Assembly (NCBI GenBank): GCA_963971225.1
Contig: OZ020267.1
Location: 1,984,001-2,048,000 of the forward strand
DNA: 64,000 nt
Reading direction: 5' to 3'
Source: Melieria omissa
Taxonomy: Eukaryota > Arthropoda > Insecta > Diptera > Ulidiidae
The position numbers and the translations under genes were made by a program. How positions within the stretch are numbered: position 1 is the first letter of the stretch; each line of letters opens with the position of its first letter. This document shows, one piece after another, positions 36,701 through 49,900 of the stretch. Under the pieces are notes generated by a model. The model was not told where the DNA came from. It made no database searches and saw only the letters and a program-made list of their open reading frames with translations.

Positions 36701-39529
36701 TCACATTAAAGAATTCAATTGCACATATTTTAAGACACACTGCGCACTTAAGGGTTAAGTCTTCATAAGCTAAGCTAAGCGAACCACTCATTCGCATTTC
36801 TCACGTCAACAGTTATTTGTAAATATGTATGTACATATGTAAAATTGGTGAGAGCATCGCTACATTTCTGTTCGATGCCAAATCTTCGTGTCCGTTGCGC
36901 GTCGTTTGACATTTTCCGCTCGAACATCTACTCGAACATCTGCCAAGTGCGCTGCTGTCCGTCCGGGCGCTGTGTGCGCTTCTTAATGGCCAACATTTAC
37001 GAACCGTTCAGTTTGTGATTCGTACAATTGTCCAGCAACAACAATCACAACAACTGTGCAATGCAATTGCAGCTTAATTGGCAAACGCTGATTGACTCGC
37101 CAGAGCGCGCGGCTGCCGGCATTCTTCGGCTGATTGCCGGAATGCCGCGCAGGCAGACAGGTTGTGTAATTTTGAACAATTCTGGTTTTCATTTGTAAAT
37201 GATTTGATTTGCAAGAAATTCCTACCGGAGCACAGTGCTTCGAGTGTGGACAAAAATAAGAAAAAAATTATCGCGGATTTTGACAAAAATAGTATAATGT
37301 TAAAGGAAATTGTTTAATTAAGCTGGATCCGAAATACTTTATCGAAAAATTGTCGAGATTAGGAGATATAGCTTGTCAAAGTCGGATATATTTTTACAAA
37401 AATTTATGAAGCGGAAAAATGAAAATTAGGTGCTTGTATAAAAAAAATGGTAGAAAATGTGTTGTTGTAGATAGGCTTCCAATTTCTTTTAATATTAAAA
37501 CTTAATTGATAGGAGCGAGACCACTGATAATTTTTTTTATTTAACATAAATAATTTTTTTTGTACGAATTTTAAAAAATGAATGTTTTTTAACCCATGAA
37601 AATTAAAAAGAACCAAATTTAGAAAGGCAATTAATATCGAATGGCGTGAACTGGCGTAAATCCTTTTTATGACCCTTTTTGGATGGACTTTCGTCTCTTA
37701 AATCCGTAAAAAAAATTCTGCGTCTTTTTGCGCCTTTGGAAAATATTCAATTTTTTCGAACCTACTAATGTTGATTTTTGTATAGAAATCGCTTGAGTTA
37801 AAATTGCGATTAAAATGTTTAACTAAGGCAATGCAACGAATTATGAATGTTGTTTTATAAAAAATAGGTTTAGTACGCATATTTAACCCATTATGAGCCA
37901 TATAATCCAAATTTTTTTTATTATTATGAAATTTGTTAGCTCAAATGTGATTTAACGCTAATATATTCTAAAAAAGGAGGAATGTATAACTTTGAAGAAG
38001 GTCCAATTTTGAAGAATAAGTCTTGAAGAATAGTCTCGCCGTTATAGGTTGAGCTGCATTGCATATTCACCTGCCTCATCTCCATGTTAAGCTCTACGAA
38101 TATCAAATAAACAAAAACTATATCCTTTTAGCAACTTTACCGCCCTCTTTCTACCCTTTAAATATCGAATTTAGAAAAACACTAAGATATGTATTTTGTT
38201 ATTGCTTTTTTAGTATACATATACATAATTTTTAAACAATCCGACCAAAAAACAATGTCCGTCCATATAAGCTTCACCACCCCCTTTCCGCCCTTTCCAG
38301 GTCGACGTTTTCGAAATCGCTTCTTTTTAAGGGTTGACTTTCTAAAATACAACTTTTGACCAAATTTCATCATAATAGCTCCAGCGGTTTGGGCTCTGTG
38401 ATGACAAGATAATATATAACCATATATATTCGATTTTTTTTTAACTATATATTTTTTTTTGAAACAAACACAAATTTTGAAATCAGCAGCCCAAAATGAC
38501 TTAGACTGCAAATTTTCAGCGAATTTCACGTACTCCTTCTATTTTTGCCGCAATTTTATATGGAGTCGAAGCACTGTGCGGAGCCTCAATTATGCGCCTA
38601 ATGAATCATGTTGAACGGGCCGACGCCGTTGCGTTGCCAGCGGTCGCCAATGATTTACGAGCCAGATTTAAGGCTCAACTCATTTATGAGTTGGATCTCC
38701 TCATTCTCATTCTTGTTGTTGTTTGTTGTGTTCTTTGTTTAACATTAGTGGGCTTCACAATTTCCGACACCTTATTCGATGATTCGAGGCTGTTGTTGTT
38801 AATTTTTTTGTTTGCTGTGCGTCTAAGACAAACTTTCATAGTCAACACACGATTTGTGCAATCAATCTGCCAACATGACAAATGGTTTTTGTTATTTTCT
38901 TTATTTTAGATGATCACTGGTAGTTTGTGCCACACATACACTCACACCTTTACCTCGCGCATATTTCTTTTGTTTTGCATTTTGCATATTTGTTCAAGTC
39001 CGTCCCGGTCACTGTCATTTCAATTAATCGCCCATTGCGCTTTCCAACTGCCATTAATTTTATCAAACAACTCGTAAAACGCTCCTCTTATTGATCGTCA
39101 ACGCTTAAAGGAAATGTATTGTTTGGACAGAAACTGTCGATTGCTGCAAATGTGTATCGGAGATAAGCTTTACGACATTTGACGCAAACGATTGAAATTT
39201 TATTGCTCTCCTAGGTTGGGTGTGTTTAGTGAGAAAAATGTGCGACTGTTTCAAAGGTTGCGCTCATTAACATTAATAACACAAGACAATGAAATCTACT
39301 GAAAGGTATTAATTTTTATTATTTGGTTGCAATTTAAACTATTATAACTTTCAATCAAAGTTTGCGCCATTAAAAGCTAATTGATTATTTATGATATTTA
39401 ATTGATTCGTTTATTTTCTCTGTGATTTCTTAATTAATTTTATTTGTCGTATATATTTTTATTTGTCTTTAAATTATTTGTTTTATTTTTTTGTGTTTCT
39501 TTCTTCAGTCTTTTGTATGGATTAGGTTA
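36701..39529. other. Non-coding DNA with a fragment of the copy A/B repeat family
   Basis: The minus strand at about 38360-38400 reads GAGCCCAAACCGCTGGAGCT then ATGAAATTTGG, the head of the repeat flanking the Kunitz gene. The 115-residue minus-strand frame at 38182-38529 overlaps this and is lysine-rich from A-rich DNA; I do not accept it as a gene. Confidence 0.55.
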
Positions 39530-39885
39530 AGTAAGACTGACTGTCTCTTACACGCTTGGGACCAAATGGTAAATTGTGATACCACCATTCCAGCCGTTTG
39601 GAATGTGTATGCAACACTGTTTTTCAACACGTCAACACGTGTGACAACACACATTCCAAACAGATGGGGGAAGGATGGAGGGGACCTACAGTTCAACTCC
39701 GCCAACACCGAACGGCGTTTGGCAGTTTTTTCTTTCACATTTGGAGATTTTTCCATTGACTGCCAATAATGCATTTGTGCGATTCTTTAAATTCTCAGCT
39801 GCTTCATGTGGATAGCAATAGAAGTAGATTGGCCTTTCACCAGTCCGAGCTGGGAATCGAACCTAGGGCCTCGGTAAGAGAAAAC
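39530..39885 (-). mobile_element. tRNA-related SINE, copy 2
   Basis: On the minus strand it reads GGCCCTAGGTTCGATTCCCA (around 39850-39870), later CTGTAGGTCCCCTCCATC, then a hairpin formed by TGTTTGGAATGTGTG and CACATTCCAAACGG. Compared with copy 1 it carries roughly 80-100 extra bases after the tRNA-like head and a longer hairpin loop. Both copies continue past the hairpin with similar TGGAAT...CAATTT...GTCCCA sequence. The two are diverged, so neither insertion is recent. Confidence 0.7.
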
Positions 39886-42800
39886 AGCAGCGGTAAGTAA
39901 TATGGAAAAGCAAGAACACATAAAGAACAAGAATCAGAAATAGTTTGTGACTTATTTAAAGTCATTCAGGAGAGTTGGTACAGCGTTAGAGACCGAAACT
40001 CTCTAAGCCCTCTCAGAACAGTTTTTTACATTTGCTTGGGGTACACGAAGATGGTTTATTACATGTCTCCAAGTAGTTGCCTGTTATGAATAGAGGAAAG
40101 AAAGAAAAGATCTACTGGAAGATCATCCCAGCCCATTCAGAGAACCAATACCGATGGTTGGTTTTAGTAAAGTTGACCTGAAATAGAACATTTGCAACTG
40201 GGTTAAAAAACGCAAATAATCTTATTGGAACAACACGGAAGACCTATGTCATTCTAGAAAGCTTCTGAACATTGAACAGGGAAAGAGCTATGTTAGCTCC
40301 TCTAAATCCAAATAGAAATTACCTCAGGACTTTATGTGTTGCTGTAAGAGGTCATTTCTTTTGTAAAGAACCACTTCTACGAGCCACAACCACTTTTGTT
40401 ATGAAGCTGACGAAGCTGACGCATTAAAAGAGACATGCTAAATTTCTGGAGACATATAGATGCAGTGAAGAGGACCTGAGAAAATAATCTACCTCAGGAA
40501 ATACAATTTTAGAGGAACCATAAATCCAAGAAACCCAAGGCCAGTCCAATCTGCTCCGAAACTTTGAGGAGCCATTTATCAACCAGTCACACAATTACTG
40601 TGACTAGAAAACAGATTCTTAGGGCCCTAACACTAAAAAGAACTAAAAAGACCTACAAAGACCACATATTATATCCGCTAATATATGGAAATGTACATAT
40701 CTGATTTGGCTAATTGCAATTGTAGAACCCTAATTGTAGAACTAATTGTAAACCCCGATAGAAAAAATAAACGTTATCAAAGCAAAAGTTGATAGAAATA
40801 CTAAAGAAAAGACAAATATTTAAAAGTGAAAAACCGTCAAAATTACATCAACGGTCTTTCTAGTGTTAAAAGATATTCACTTATTTTTCTTCTATTTTAT
40901 TAAAATATTAAACTTTCTTTTAACTATACTTGAATTTACATTCATAAAAAAAACTCACACAATTCTGCTATGATTCTCCTTTCTTTCACAACATTTACAA
41001 ATCTGTTTTAGTCTCAGACTTGACTTCAGCAATAATAAATGCCAAAATTTTTAACCCCATTAACCCACATTGCCCAGTTCTTGGTTGGCAATCCATAACA
41101 ACAACAAATAGAATATTGAATATAAATGAATGTGTGCGTCACTCGAATTTGCAAAACAAACACTTTTAATTAAAACTTTATCGGCTGTTTAACACATTTG
41201 GCTCTATTTTTGTCATGTTTCTGTTTGCATATTTCGTCGCATGTTTTTGTTTGTTTTTTTCTTGTATTTGTCGACTAATCCCCCCTGCTGATCTCTCGGA
41301 TGACAATGGATCGGAATGAGTTTTTTATGCCAAATAATTCAGAAAGCGAAAGCCGAACGCAACTTTTATTGACATTTGTCCAAAAATATTGCCAGGTAAT
41401 TATTGGCCGATCGGGCGACTTATGTGGGCAGCATAAGTGAGCGAGTGTGTGCTTAGGTTGCTTAACCTTGATTGCTTAATTTAATTTGCTTAAAGCGGAT
41501 TTGTGCCTGTTGCGACCACATGCTCTACAAATTGCTAATCCACTGCGGCGGCGTTGACGAAGCGTGGCCAACTCGAGCCAGGAAACGGTAGCAGCTGCGG
41601 ATTACGAACGCAAGAATTTTAAGTCAGCTTATGCCAAATGCGTTTGGGTTGCTGGTGAAATTCATTAGAAATGAGCGGAAGCGTGACAGCTGCGAACGTG
41701 TAGGATCGATAACTTTGAAAAAAAAAAAATATCACAGCAAAAAATGTTTAGAACAAAGGCGCAGATGTTCACAAGTTACTGATTCCCGATTTTGACTGAA
41801 ACGAGAATAGAACAAAGAGCTGGAAATGAGATGTTTTTTTAATTTTGTTGGCCGCGCTGTTTTTGTTAATAGATTTTATCGGTTTAGAGAAGAAATTTTG
41901 TTGAAATTTGCATTGTCAGCTAATGAGTTAAGATCTCGAAGTAGTAAGAAGTGTTGGCCCTGAGTTGGTTTGCATATTTCACTGCAAAATAAATCAAACA
42001 CAACTCGAAACATTGCGCGTAATTATGAAATTAATTTTTGTTTAGTTCTTTGTGACTATGAAAAAATTGCTTCTACTTGAGCAGGTAGAAACCGCTTCGG
42101 TCAATTGTGGTTTTGATTAACAATAAAACCAAAAAAATGACATCAAGTAGTCTCTTTCTTTCTCCTCTCGATGTTGATAAATAAATTGCAAATTTTCAAG
42201 GCTAACTGCTATTTCATATGAACACAAGTCGAACGCTGCGAGGTGTGTTGTGCGCTCAGCGCTGCACGACCGCCAACTGGCGAGAATTGACTGCGGTTTT
42301 TATTGGCTCGGCTTTTGTATGCGTGTAGCGCTGATTAGCGGCGGAAATCGGTTGAGACGAAGCTTGCACTTCATAATGATGGCTTATTGCCATAATTGTT
42401 AAATGCCGCTGACGCGTGAGCATTAAGCTTCAAGTCCACAAGTGCAGATCGAATTAACGCGATTTGATTTTCGATGTTCGAGGAGAACAGAAAATCACTT
42501 GACTTGAGATGTCTTGAACCGTTGGCACAACTGTTAATGTTAATTAATAAGGAAGGAAATGGATACTTTTTTATTATGTGTTTTAGTAAATTAATTTTGC
42601 AATATTAGTTAAATAATAATCAATAATACTTTGAAATTGTTTTGGCTTTTTTTCAAGAATTCAAATTATTAAAAGTGGTTTGTTGTTTTTTGTCTTTTCT
42701 ATGTATCCTTTCTTTCGAGGCATTACTGGCTGTTGAATGGGTCATAGGTGATAAAGCACATAGTGACTGGGTCCCTAGTGGTACCAGGAAGAGGTCCACT

Positions 42801-44800
42801 TATGAGATCTTAGTAAAGGATCGAATGGTTTGAAGCCTGGAGTCTTACTAAGTACCGACACCTATTCCCGTCTGGTGAACTCAGAGGCCAACCCAAGGTG
42901 CGCAAACCATTCCTCGGCGCTAAGTTCAACCACAGAACAAACAGTTTATTCTGTGGTTCAACCTATGCCGCAGGCCACCAGAAGACAATGTATGTTCCTG
43001 CGAAAAAAAACCACGAAATTGTAAGCCACTTTTATTGAGCTCTTATTTCAATATTCAACGAGTTCATTGTGTGCTGAGTGAGTGTCAAAATTCTTGATTG
43101 TTGTTTATGCAATAAAATCAACAAACAATTTCAGCGTATATTTTTAAAGATCTGTCAAGACTCCACATGATTTTTGTTTGAATTTCTGCAAACTTTCGTG
43201 CTACTCTGGTCGACGTTATCCCAAATCAGTAAACACACAGCATACACACAAATTTTGTGTCGTTCCGCTTTAAGGCCAATTTTTGTTGCTGCCTTTTTTA
43301 CTGAGTCCATTGTTTTGACAGCAATCTTATTCCTTTTTTTTTTTAATTAATTTCATTCGTTTAAGTTGTTCATACATTCGCCGTGTTTCAGGTCAGCGGC
43401 CAGAACTGTAAAGGCTTCGATCAAAACAAAAGACGCGCCGTAACTTGTCTGGCTTTCAATTTCTTTTACGCTTCCTTTGGCTCATCACCAACAAACACAA
43501 AGGGCAGTGGTAGAGTCGGTGTGTGTGTTTGTGTGTAAGTGTCTGCTATGGACTTTGATATCTCCATTTAAGTCAGCGTGTGCCCACTGTTCGCTGCAGC
43601 AGCCCGCACAGGCGTTTCGGGTTTCACTTTTTCTTATTTCGTATTTCGCTGCCCTGTAATTTGTGCACTTTTTACCGTTAAACACAAATAAACAAAAAAT
43701 CAAACACACACACACACATACGCCTTCCTTCCTGCTTCAATAACTAAATGCAAAAACCAACAAAACCAAATTGGCGCAAGAAAAAAATGCTGCCAGAAAA
43801 GGGAAAAAGCACAGCAACAACAACCGAAAAAGCCTCGAGTGCGCTGGCAGTAAAAGTTGTCAGACAACTAGTTGGACTTTTGGCAGCAGCACAGTTCAAG
43901 TTGCTGGCCGCATGCAGCGCCACAAATTCGGAATGAATATGCAGAAATGTAGTTGGCAGCGGGCAACGGGCGGGTGGAGGTAAGCGCAGCGTGCAAGTGC
44001 GGCAAGCGATGCCGCCAATGACAGCAATGACAACGTTGCGGGCGCAAAATGAGGTCAAGTGCCGATTGGGCGATGGTGGCATGGTGCGCCGGGCTGCTTT
44101 GGCGCATTCGTGTTGCCACTGAGACACAGGTATACAGTGGTGCAAGTTCCAAGCGTGATTGGCGGTAAAAGTTGCCCGCAAAAAAAATGGGTTCAATGCA
44201 TAAAATTGCACTTCACTTCTTTAGACTGTCGACTGATCTATTAAAAAACTTCCATGGGATCTCGTTGGCCGAAGCATAAATTGCACAGGATATGCTTTCA
44301 TTGCGTCCAAGTATGCACTTCTTAATTCAACTTTATTGCATTTTCGTATTAATTTCAGCCGCCCAAACCACTCGAATCCCGACCGACCTGCCCCACCAAC
44401 TAATGGCGACAATAAAAAGCAGAGTGGATGCGCTTCGCATTGCTGGTGTCGCAAGCGGCAGTTGATATGTGTCACGATTGCGTGTTCGACATGCAACGGG
44501 CGCGGACGCATACGCGGCTGCGTGTGGATTGCGATTGGCCGCGGCACAGAAGCGACAATAAAAGCGGCAGCAGCAGCGACAATTCGGTGTGATTTATGCG
44601 TGCGTTCTGTGCGACTCGACGTGGGAGTGTTCACATTTTGATGCGACAATGAATTGGTTGCAGTTGTTGTTCAATTCAATATGTGCGATTTTACGATTCT
44701 ACGGATTAATTTTAGTCGTCTTGTAGGTGATTCATGACTGTTGTAAATGCTAGTAAAATCTTTGGTAAACATCTTCGTTGAACATGTTAACATTTTAATT
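39886..44800. other. Non-coding DNA with one palindrome
   Basis: Contains the 39-base palindrome at 42924-42962 and a CA run at 43704-43719. 39950-40850 has an even composition suggestive of decayed repeat DNA, with no motif I can name. Confidence 0.55.
42924..42962. other. 39-base near-perfect palindrome
   Basis: GTTCAACCACAGAA faces TTCTGTGGTTCAAC around a short AT-rich centre (CAAACAGTTTA); 17 of 20 paired positions match. No terminal duplication was seen around it. Confidence 0.6.
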
Positions 44801-45620
44801 TTTAAGGGAAATTTCAATGAATGAAAGTGGATCAACAAGACTCATAAATATTAGAGTTAATAAGAACCTTTATAGGAAATATTTTTTTTACAGATTTGTT
44901 AATATTTCTTTTAACAAACTTTAACCATTGAGTGCTTCATATCATTAGTAAACTCTAGTTACGTCTTAAATAAATGTTTTTGTAGATTATTTGAACCGTT
45001 TGAGCAAAATTTTGCAAAAAATGAGTTGAAATATTTTTAAAAATTATTTTGTTAAGTTTTAAGCAAACTTTCAATGAATTGTTCAACAAGTGGGTCAACA
45101 AGGCCCATAAATATTAGAGTTAATGGGTAAGAATCTTTATAGGAAATATTTCTTGTACAGATTTTTACTAAAAAACTTTAACCCATGAGTGCTTCATATG
45201 TTTAGTGAACTCTAGTTACGTCTTAAATAAATATTTTTGTTGCAAATAGGGGTCGAGAACTCTCACAAGTGTTGCAACACATGAGTTGAAATGTTTTATT
45301 TTGTTAATTTTTAAGGGAAATTTCAATGATTTTTTCAACAAGTGGGTCAACAAGACCCATAAATATTAGAATTAATGGGAAAGAATCTTTATAGAAATAT
45401 TTCTCATACCATTTTAGTGTAGATTCGAAAGGAACCGATTTTTACCAACAAATTTTAACCCACAAGTGCTTTGATAAATGTTTTTTGCATTTTTTGAACT
45501 TTTCGAAGCCATGTTTTTATTTAGAATTTTGTAAATATGGATGGAAAATGGCCATCAGTGTTGCAAAAAATGAAATGAAATATTTGTTAAAATTATTTTA
45601 AATACAATTTGACTATGGTT
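44801..45620. repeat. Tandem repeat, about 3.2 units of about 255 bases
   Basis: Markers recur at 252-257 base steps: AAGGGAAATTTCAATG (44804, variant at 45061, 45313), CAACAAG-CCCATAAATATTAG, GAATCTTTATAGGAAATATT, GTGCTTCATATNNTTAGT and ACTCTAGTTACGTCTTAAAT. The last part decays after about 45540. Non-coding and AT-rich. Confidence 0.88.
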
Positions 45621-46811
45621 TCCCAAAGAAAGTATATATTTTTTTTCAAATGTTATGTCAGATCATGTTTGTTAATTTCTACCTATGCAATTTAAATTTC
45701 ACTTAGCATTCAGAAAACTCCTCAAATTAAAATTTCAAGTAACCTAAAATAAAAACTAAAATAATCAACTAAGAATTCCAGCCCGAAATTTAGCGAAAGT
45801 TTTCCGCTTACTTTGGCCGACCTCGCCAATCAACTGCACTTCTCTCTACAAAACACAACAACAACAACTACTACTTTAAGAACATAAATAATGCATTAGT
45901 GCAGTAATTGCACGCCGACGAGCATAATTACACGTCTCGGTGCAGGACAGCGGCCCAAGTGGCCGCCAGGAATGCGCAACCAACAAAGCAAAGAACTCGA
46001 ATAGTTGAACTGTGCTGGAAAATTGCGCGCAGCTAATGACGTGTTGATTTTTTGCAGTGCACCGACGAACATTGCATTGCATCGATGGCCGCCCAGCCGA
46101 CACTGTGCGCCGCGCGTTACGTTTTTCAGACGGCCGTCAATGTTTTCAGGGGCGTTTTTCAACACTCGAACGATTTTTACCATTTTTACTTTTGGTTGAA
46201 ATCGAACTGAAAAAGTAAATCCGAAACAACAGGAACAACTTGCTGCGGCATTTACTACGCGAAACTTGTTACATCAGCGCTTCTTCTTTTTCTTGTTTTT
46301 TGCTTCTCACTCTTCTTCATCTTTTTGTTTTTTGTGCCACAGTTCTTCATGTTGTGGGTTCTGATGGTTTTGTGCTTGTCGATTGTTTTGTTTTTGTTTT
46401 GTTTGCGGTATTTCATTTTATATTTTAGTGGCTGCTGTTGCTGTTGCTGTTGACTTTAGCCTCCATACATCATGTTCAATTTTTTTTATTTGGGTATTTT
46501 CAGTTTTTAATCACGAATGAAAATCTTAACTCGAAACATGTTGCTGCAACAATATGGCCGCTGGTATGACTTGTCGTGTTAGCTGTCGAATGCAACACGC
46601 AAGCGGCAGTGCACAACTGCCGCACGTTGCTGAACATACACACAGACAGACACACGATAATAGTGGCAGATTTATTTGATTTTGTTAATGTTGCAACTAA
46701 CATTTTCTGAACCAAAAAGAAATCAAAAACTTTGCGCAGTCGAAATTCCAAGACCGCCTAGTAGCAGGTGCAGAAAAATTTGGAGGAGTTAGAACAAGAA
46801 TGAAGCATTTT
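45621..46811. other. Non-coding DNA, nothing recognised
   Basis: Includes a T-rich block (46260-46500) whose hydrophobic 62-residue frame follows from T-richness, and a GCTGTT run near 46431-46452. Confidence 0.57.
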
Positions 46812-46927
46812 TTAACCCTAAGATAACCATTGCTTCATATGAAATTCGTACTAGATACAAAAAAATTAGTAAAAAATAGTAAAAACTCGATGTAAGTCTA
46901 TGTGACCCATTGGTTCGAGAGGGTTAA
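46812..46927. mobile_element. Short TTAA-flanked MITE with imperfect termini
   Basis: TTAACCCT at 46812-46819 faces AGGGTTAA at 46920-46927; with one gap the similarity extends about 12 bases inward (GATAACCATTG against GAACCAATGG). Its interior, ACCATTGCTTCATATGAAAT, resembles part of the tandem repeat at 44801-45620. Confidence 0.5.
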
Positions 46928-49900
46928 GCCAGCTGTGAGAATAATGATTTTTATTTGGTTTTGTTTCCGCTGCTTTTAAGTTCAGGCGCCATCTGCTTTT
47001 ATTGTATTTTGTAGATTCTGAGTGGAGGTGAATGCTGCCAATGGTTGGGGAATCTGCTAAGGTGGTGGTTGATGGATTGGATATGCGATTTGGTTAATAT
47101 TTGTTGCTTACTTCCTACTGCTGCAAAACAACGCTTTGGACGATTGGTAGAGGAGCGTTTTCAAAGGATGTGGAAAAAAATGGAAATTGTAAGAGGAAGA
47201 ACCCGTTTCTCCAGGCTGCACTAACTATCTCCCTACTACTTTTTTTGTTAGGAAATGTGTCACCTTTTATTTAAAGCCCTTTATTAATTCTGCCAGCATT
47301 GTGGCCGCCTTCTGTATGCTGAATTACTGCGCTTCGACTCGAATCCAGTCGGCTTAATTAGTTCCCAAGTACAACGCTGCTCGCAGTTCATTAAACGTAC
47401 AAATCGCTTCGACACGTTAAGTCGCCTTCTGCTCACACGAGATGCGCAGCCACAGGTCCGGTTTGACGGTCGCACTTCCTGCTGCACGCTGCCCGGTCGC
47501 CATGTTTGTTGCATGTGCCAGCAGCAGTTGCAGCCGAACGTCTGCGCGACTGCACGACGACAAGTGTAAATTAAAGTAATTAGTGACTAAATGATGCGCT
47601 GACACGCACCGGCCGACACCCGGCGCATGTGTGGAGATGTGATTTTAAATTAAAATTTATAAAGCACTCTGAGCGAGTGTGACGTGAAAACCGCTGGGCG
47701 GCGCACTAACCTCGCGTCTATTGGTGCAGCGATTCTACGAACTGTTGGCCACAAAAGCCAAAAGCACATTTGAGGCCCACGTGCAGTTTTGGCTTCAGGT
47801 GCAATCTTGATGCTGCTCAAATATTTGGCAAATATTGCTGGCTGACAGTCAGCGAAAAAAGTATTAGGCAACATTTAACATTTAATATCGCATGCGATAT
47901 TCGTTGTGGCTGAACGCAACGCGAGGCAACGATTGTGCGCAGGATTCGCATGTCGATTGCTAGAATTCTTTTTAATTGGCTTTGCGTGTTGGCAGCACTG
48001 CCAAATACGGTTGCCACATGTTACGCATGACTTGTGGTAGCAGCAATAAATTTAAAAGATTAAACTAGAAAAAACTATGAGAGATTTATCTCATAAATAT
48101 TTCTTGGAATATAAACAAAATTGTTGTTAGAGAGTAGAATCGAAAATTTCTAAAAATTTTAACCGAGAAATAAAAAGTTTATTTGTTCAGCCAATTATTT
48201 ATTGGTATTTCATGAAGTGAAATTGAAATTTATAGGTCCCGTATTTTTGATTCAAAATGTTCAAATTACTCAATAAAGAATGAAACCTTTGACCGGTAAA
48301 AAGGCCTCAAGAAGTGTTTTAATTTCTAATGGTAGTCGCAGTTACAAACAGTAAGAATAGTAATGGCTTTCTTAGAGAGTTGAAGGCTAAAAATTGTTCT
48401 AAACAAAAATTATGCAGTAGAAGTTTAGGATGGGTCCGTTAGAGGGATAAGCAATATTTTTACTTAACCAAACCTATTCGAAAGCAATCTCAGCCTGTCA
48501 GCATTCGTGCAGAACTTCAATCCAAGGATTGTTGTGGGCAATGTTGCAACGATGATTGGGAAAGTGAGACTCCAAAAGCATTCTGTGTGGGTTTCGAGAC
48601 ACTTCAGCTTTGTCAGTTTATTCTTCTCTTGAAACTCTTCGCTTTGACATTCAGATATGTTACCACACTAAGGTTTTCCACTCTCAGAACAAAAGGAAAC
48701 CTGATTATCTCGGAAGTAAAACACTAATTCCCTTTGAGGAGAAACTCAACTACAAATCGACTTAGAATTCTACGCTCCATACGAGTAACAGATTAGTGTC
48801 TGTCCGAGCTCGCAGCGAGCACAAAAGACGCCGCCAAGTCTAACGAACAAATGACAGGTAAATATTTGCTCTGCCACTGAAAATAATTTCAATTTACCAC
48901 GCTGCCCTTCTCTCTGCGCCTTCTGCGTTCCGCTCCCAGCTTCTGCTCAGAATGCGCCCGTGGCTGCGTTTGGCATTGAACCAATAAATCGAGCGCGACT
49001 CCCCAGCGCGTTTTAATTAGGCAGCCGCGTAGCGCAGTCGGCGCGCTGGGTGGTGTGGCGCACGTTGCAAACTCAAATCAATGCTAATGCCGGCGCATTC
49101 CAGTGCTGCGCTTTTATCGCGCACCGCAATCGGCAGCACTTAAGCAGCATTTACGGTCATTGTTCAAGCCGCCGCGGCCAGTAATAATTAAATCGGTACA
49201 ACTGGCTGCAAGGGCACAGCAAGTGGTGCGACTTGTGCTCGGAGCATTCGACAAAGAGCCCGAAATTCCTTCGAACATTAATGTTGCGTATACGTAGCGG
49301 TTAACGGCTGCCAGAAAATTTACCGTCGTGCAAATTGAGTTGTTAAACTTAAACGCTGCGCCGTTTCGCAGCACAATTTGCATATGCGGCCCCCGACTTA
49401 TGCCACGGCACGGCACGTTGGAACAAGTGTGCAACATGTGCGCATGTTGCAGTCGGCACTGCGCCGTATTTCTTACGCTCATGTGTGACAAAAGGAATTT
49501 GTTGCGCAAATTTGTTGTGTGTGACAATGTCGTTTGTTGTCGTTTGTGTTGTTGCACATTTGCGCTATGTTTTAGTTCATTATTATTTATGCTCCATTTT
49601 TTCCCACCTGTCACAATTTGCCATTTGATTTATGCGAAATTATGCAAAGGCACACAGCGTTGTTGTGTTTTGTCAGTTTGCTGGGCGATTGGCGATTGCA
49701 TGACATTTATATGCGAGTTTGGAATTAGTGCTGTAATCAGTTCAGCCGATTGCTCTAATTACTTCGCATCGATTCGTGTTGCACATTTGTTCGTCTTTCT
49801 TTCGCATAACTCATAATTATATGCAAATGAGGTTTTCCTCACCCATTGGCGAGCGTCATGTGACGTCGGGTGCGCGTTAAATGCACCAAACGCGTGAACG

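Noticed and set aside
38182..38529. 115-residue lysine-rich minus-strand frame
   Set aside because: It overlaps a fragment of the dispersed repeat family and its composition follows A-rich DNA.
39491..39774. Overlapping frames on both strands near 39.6 kb
   Set aside because: They lie within the minus-strand SINE copy and repeat with it.
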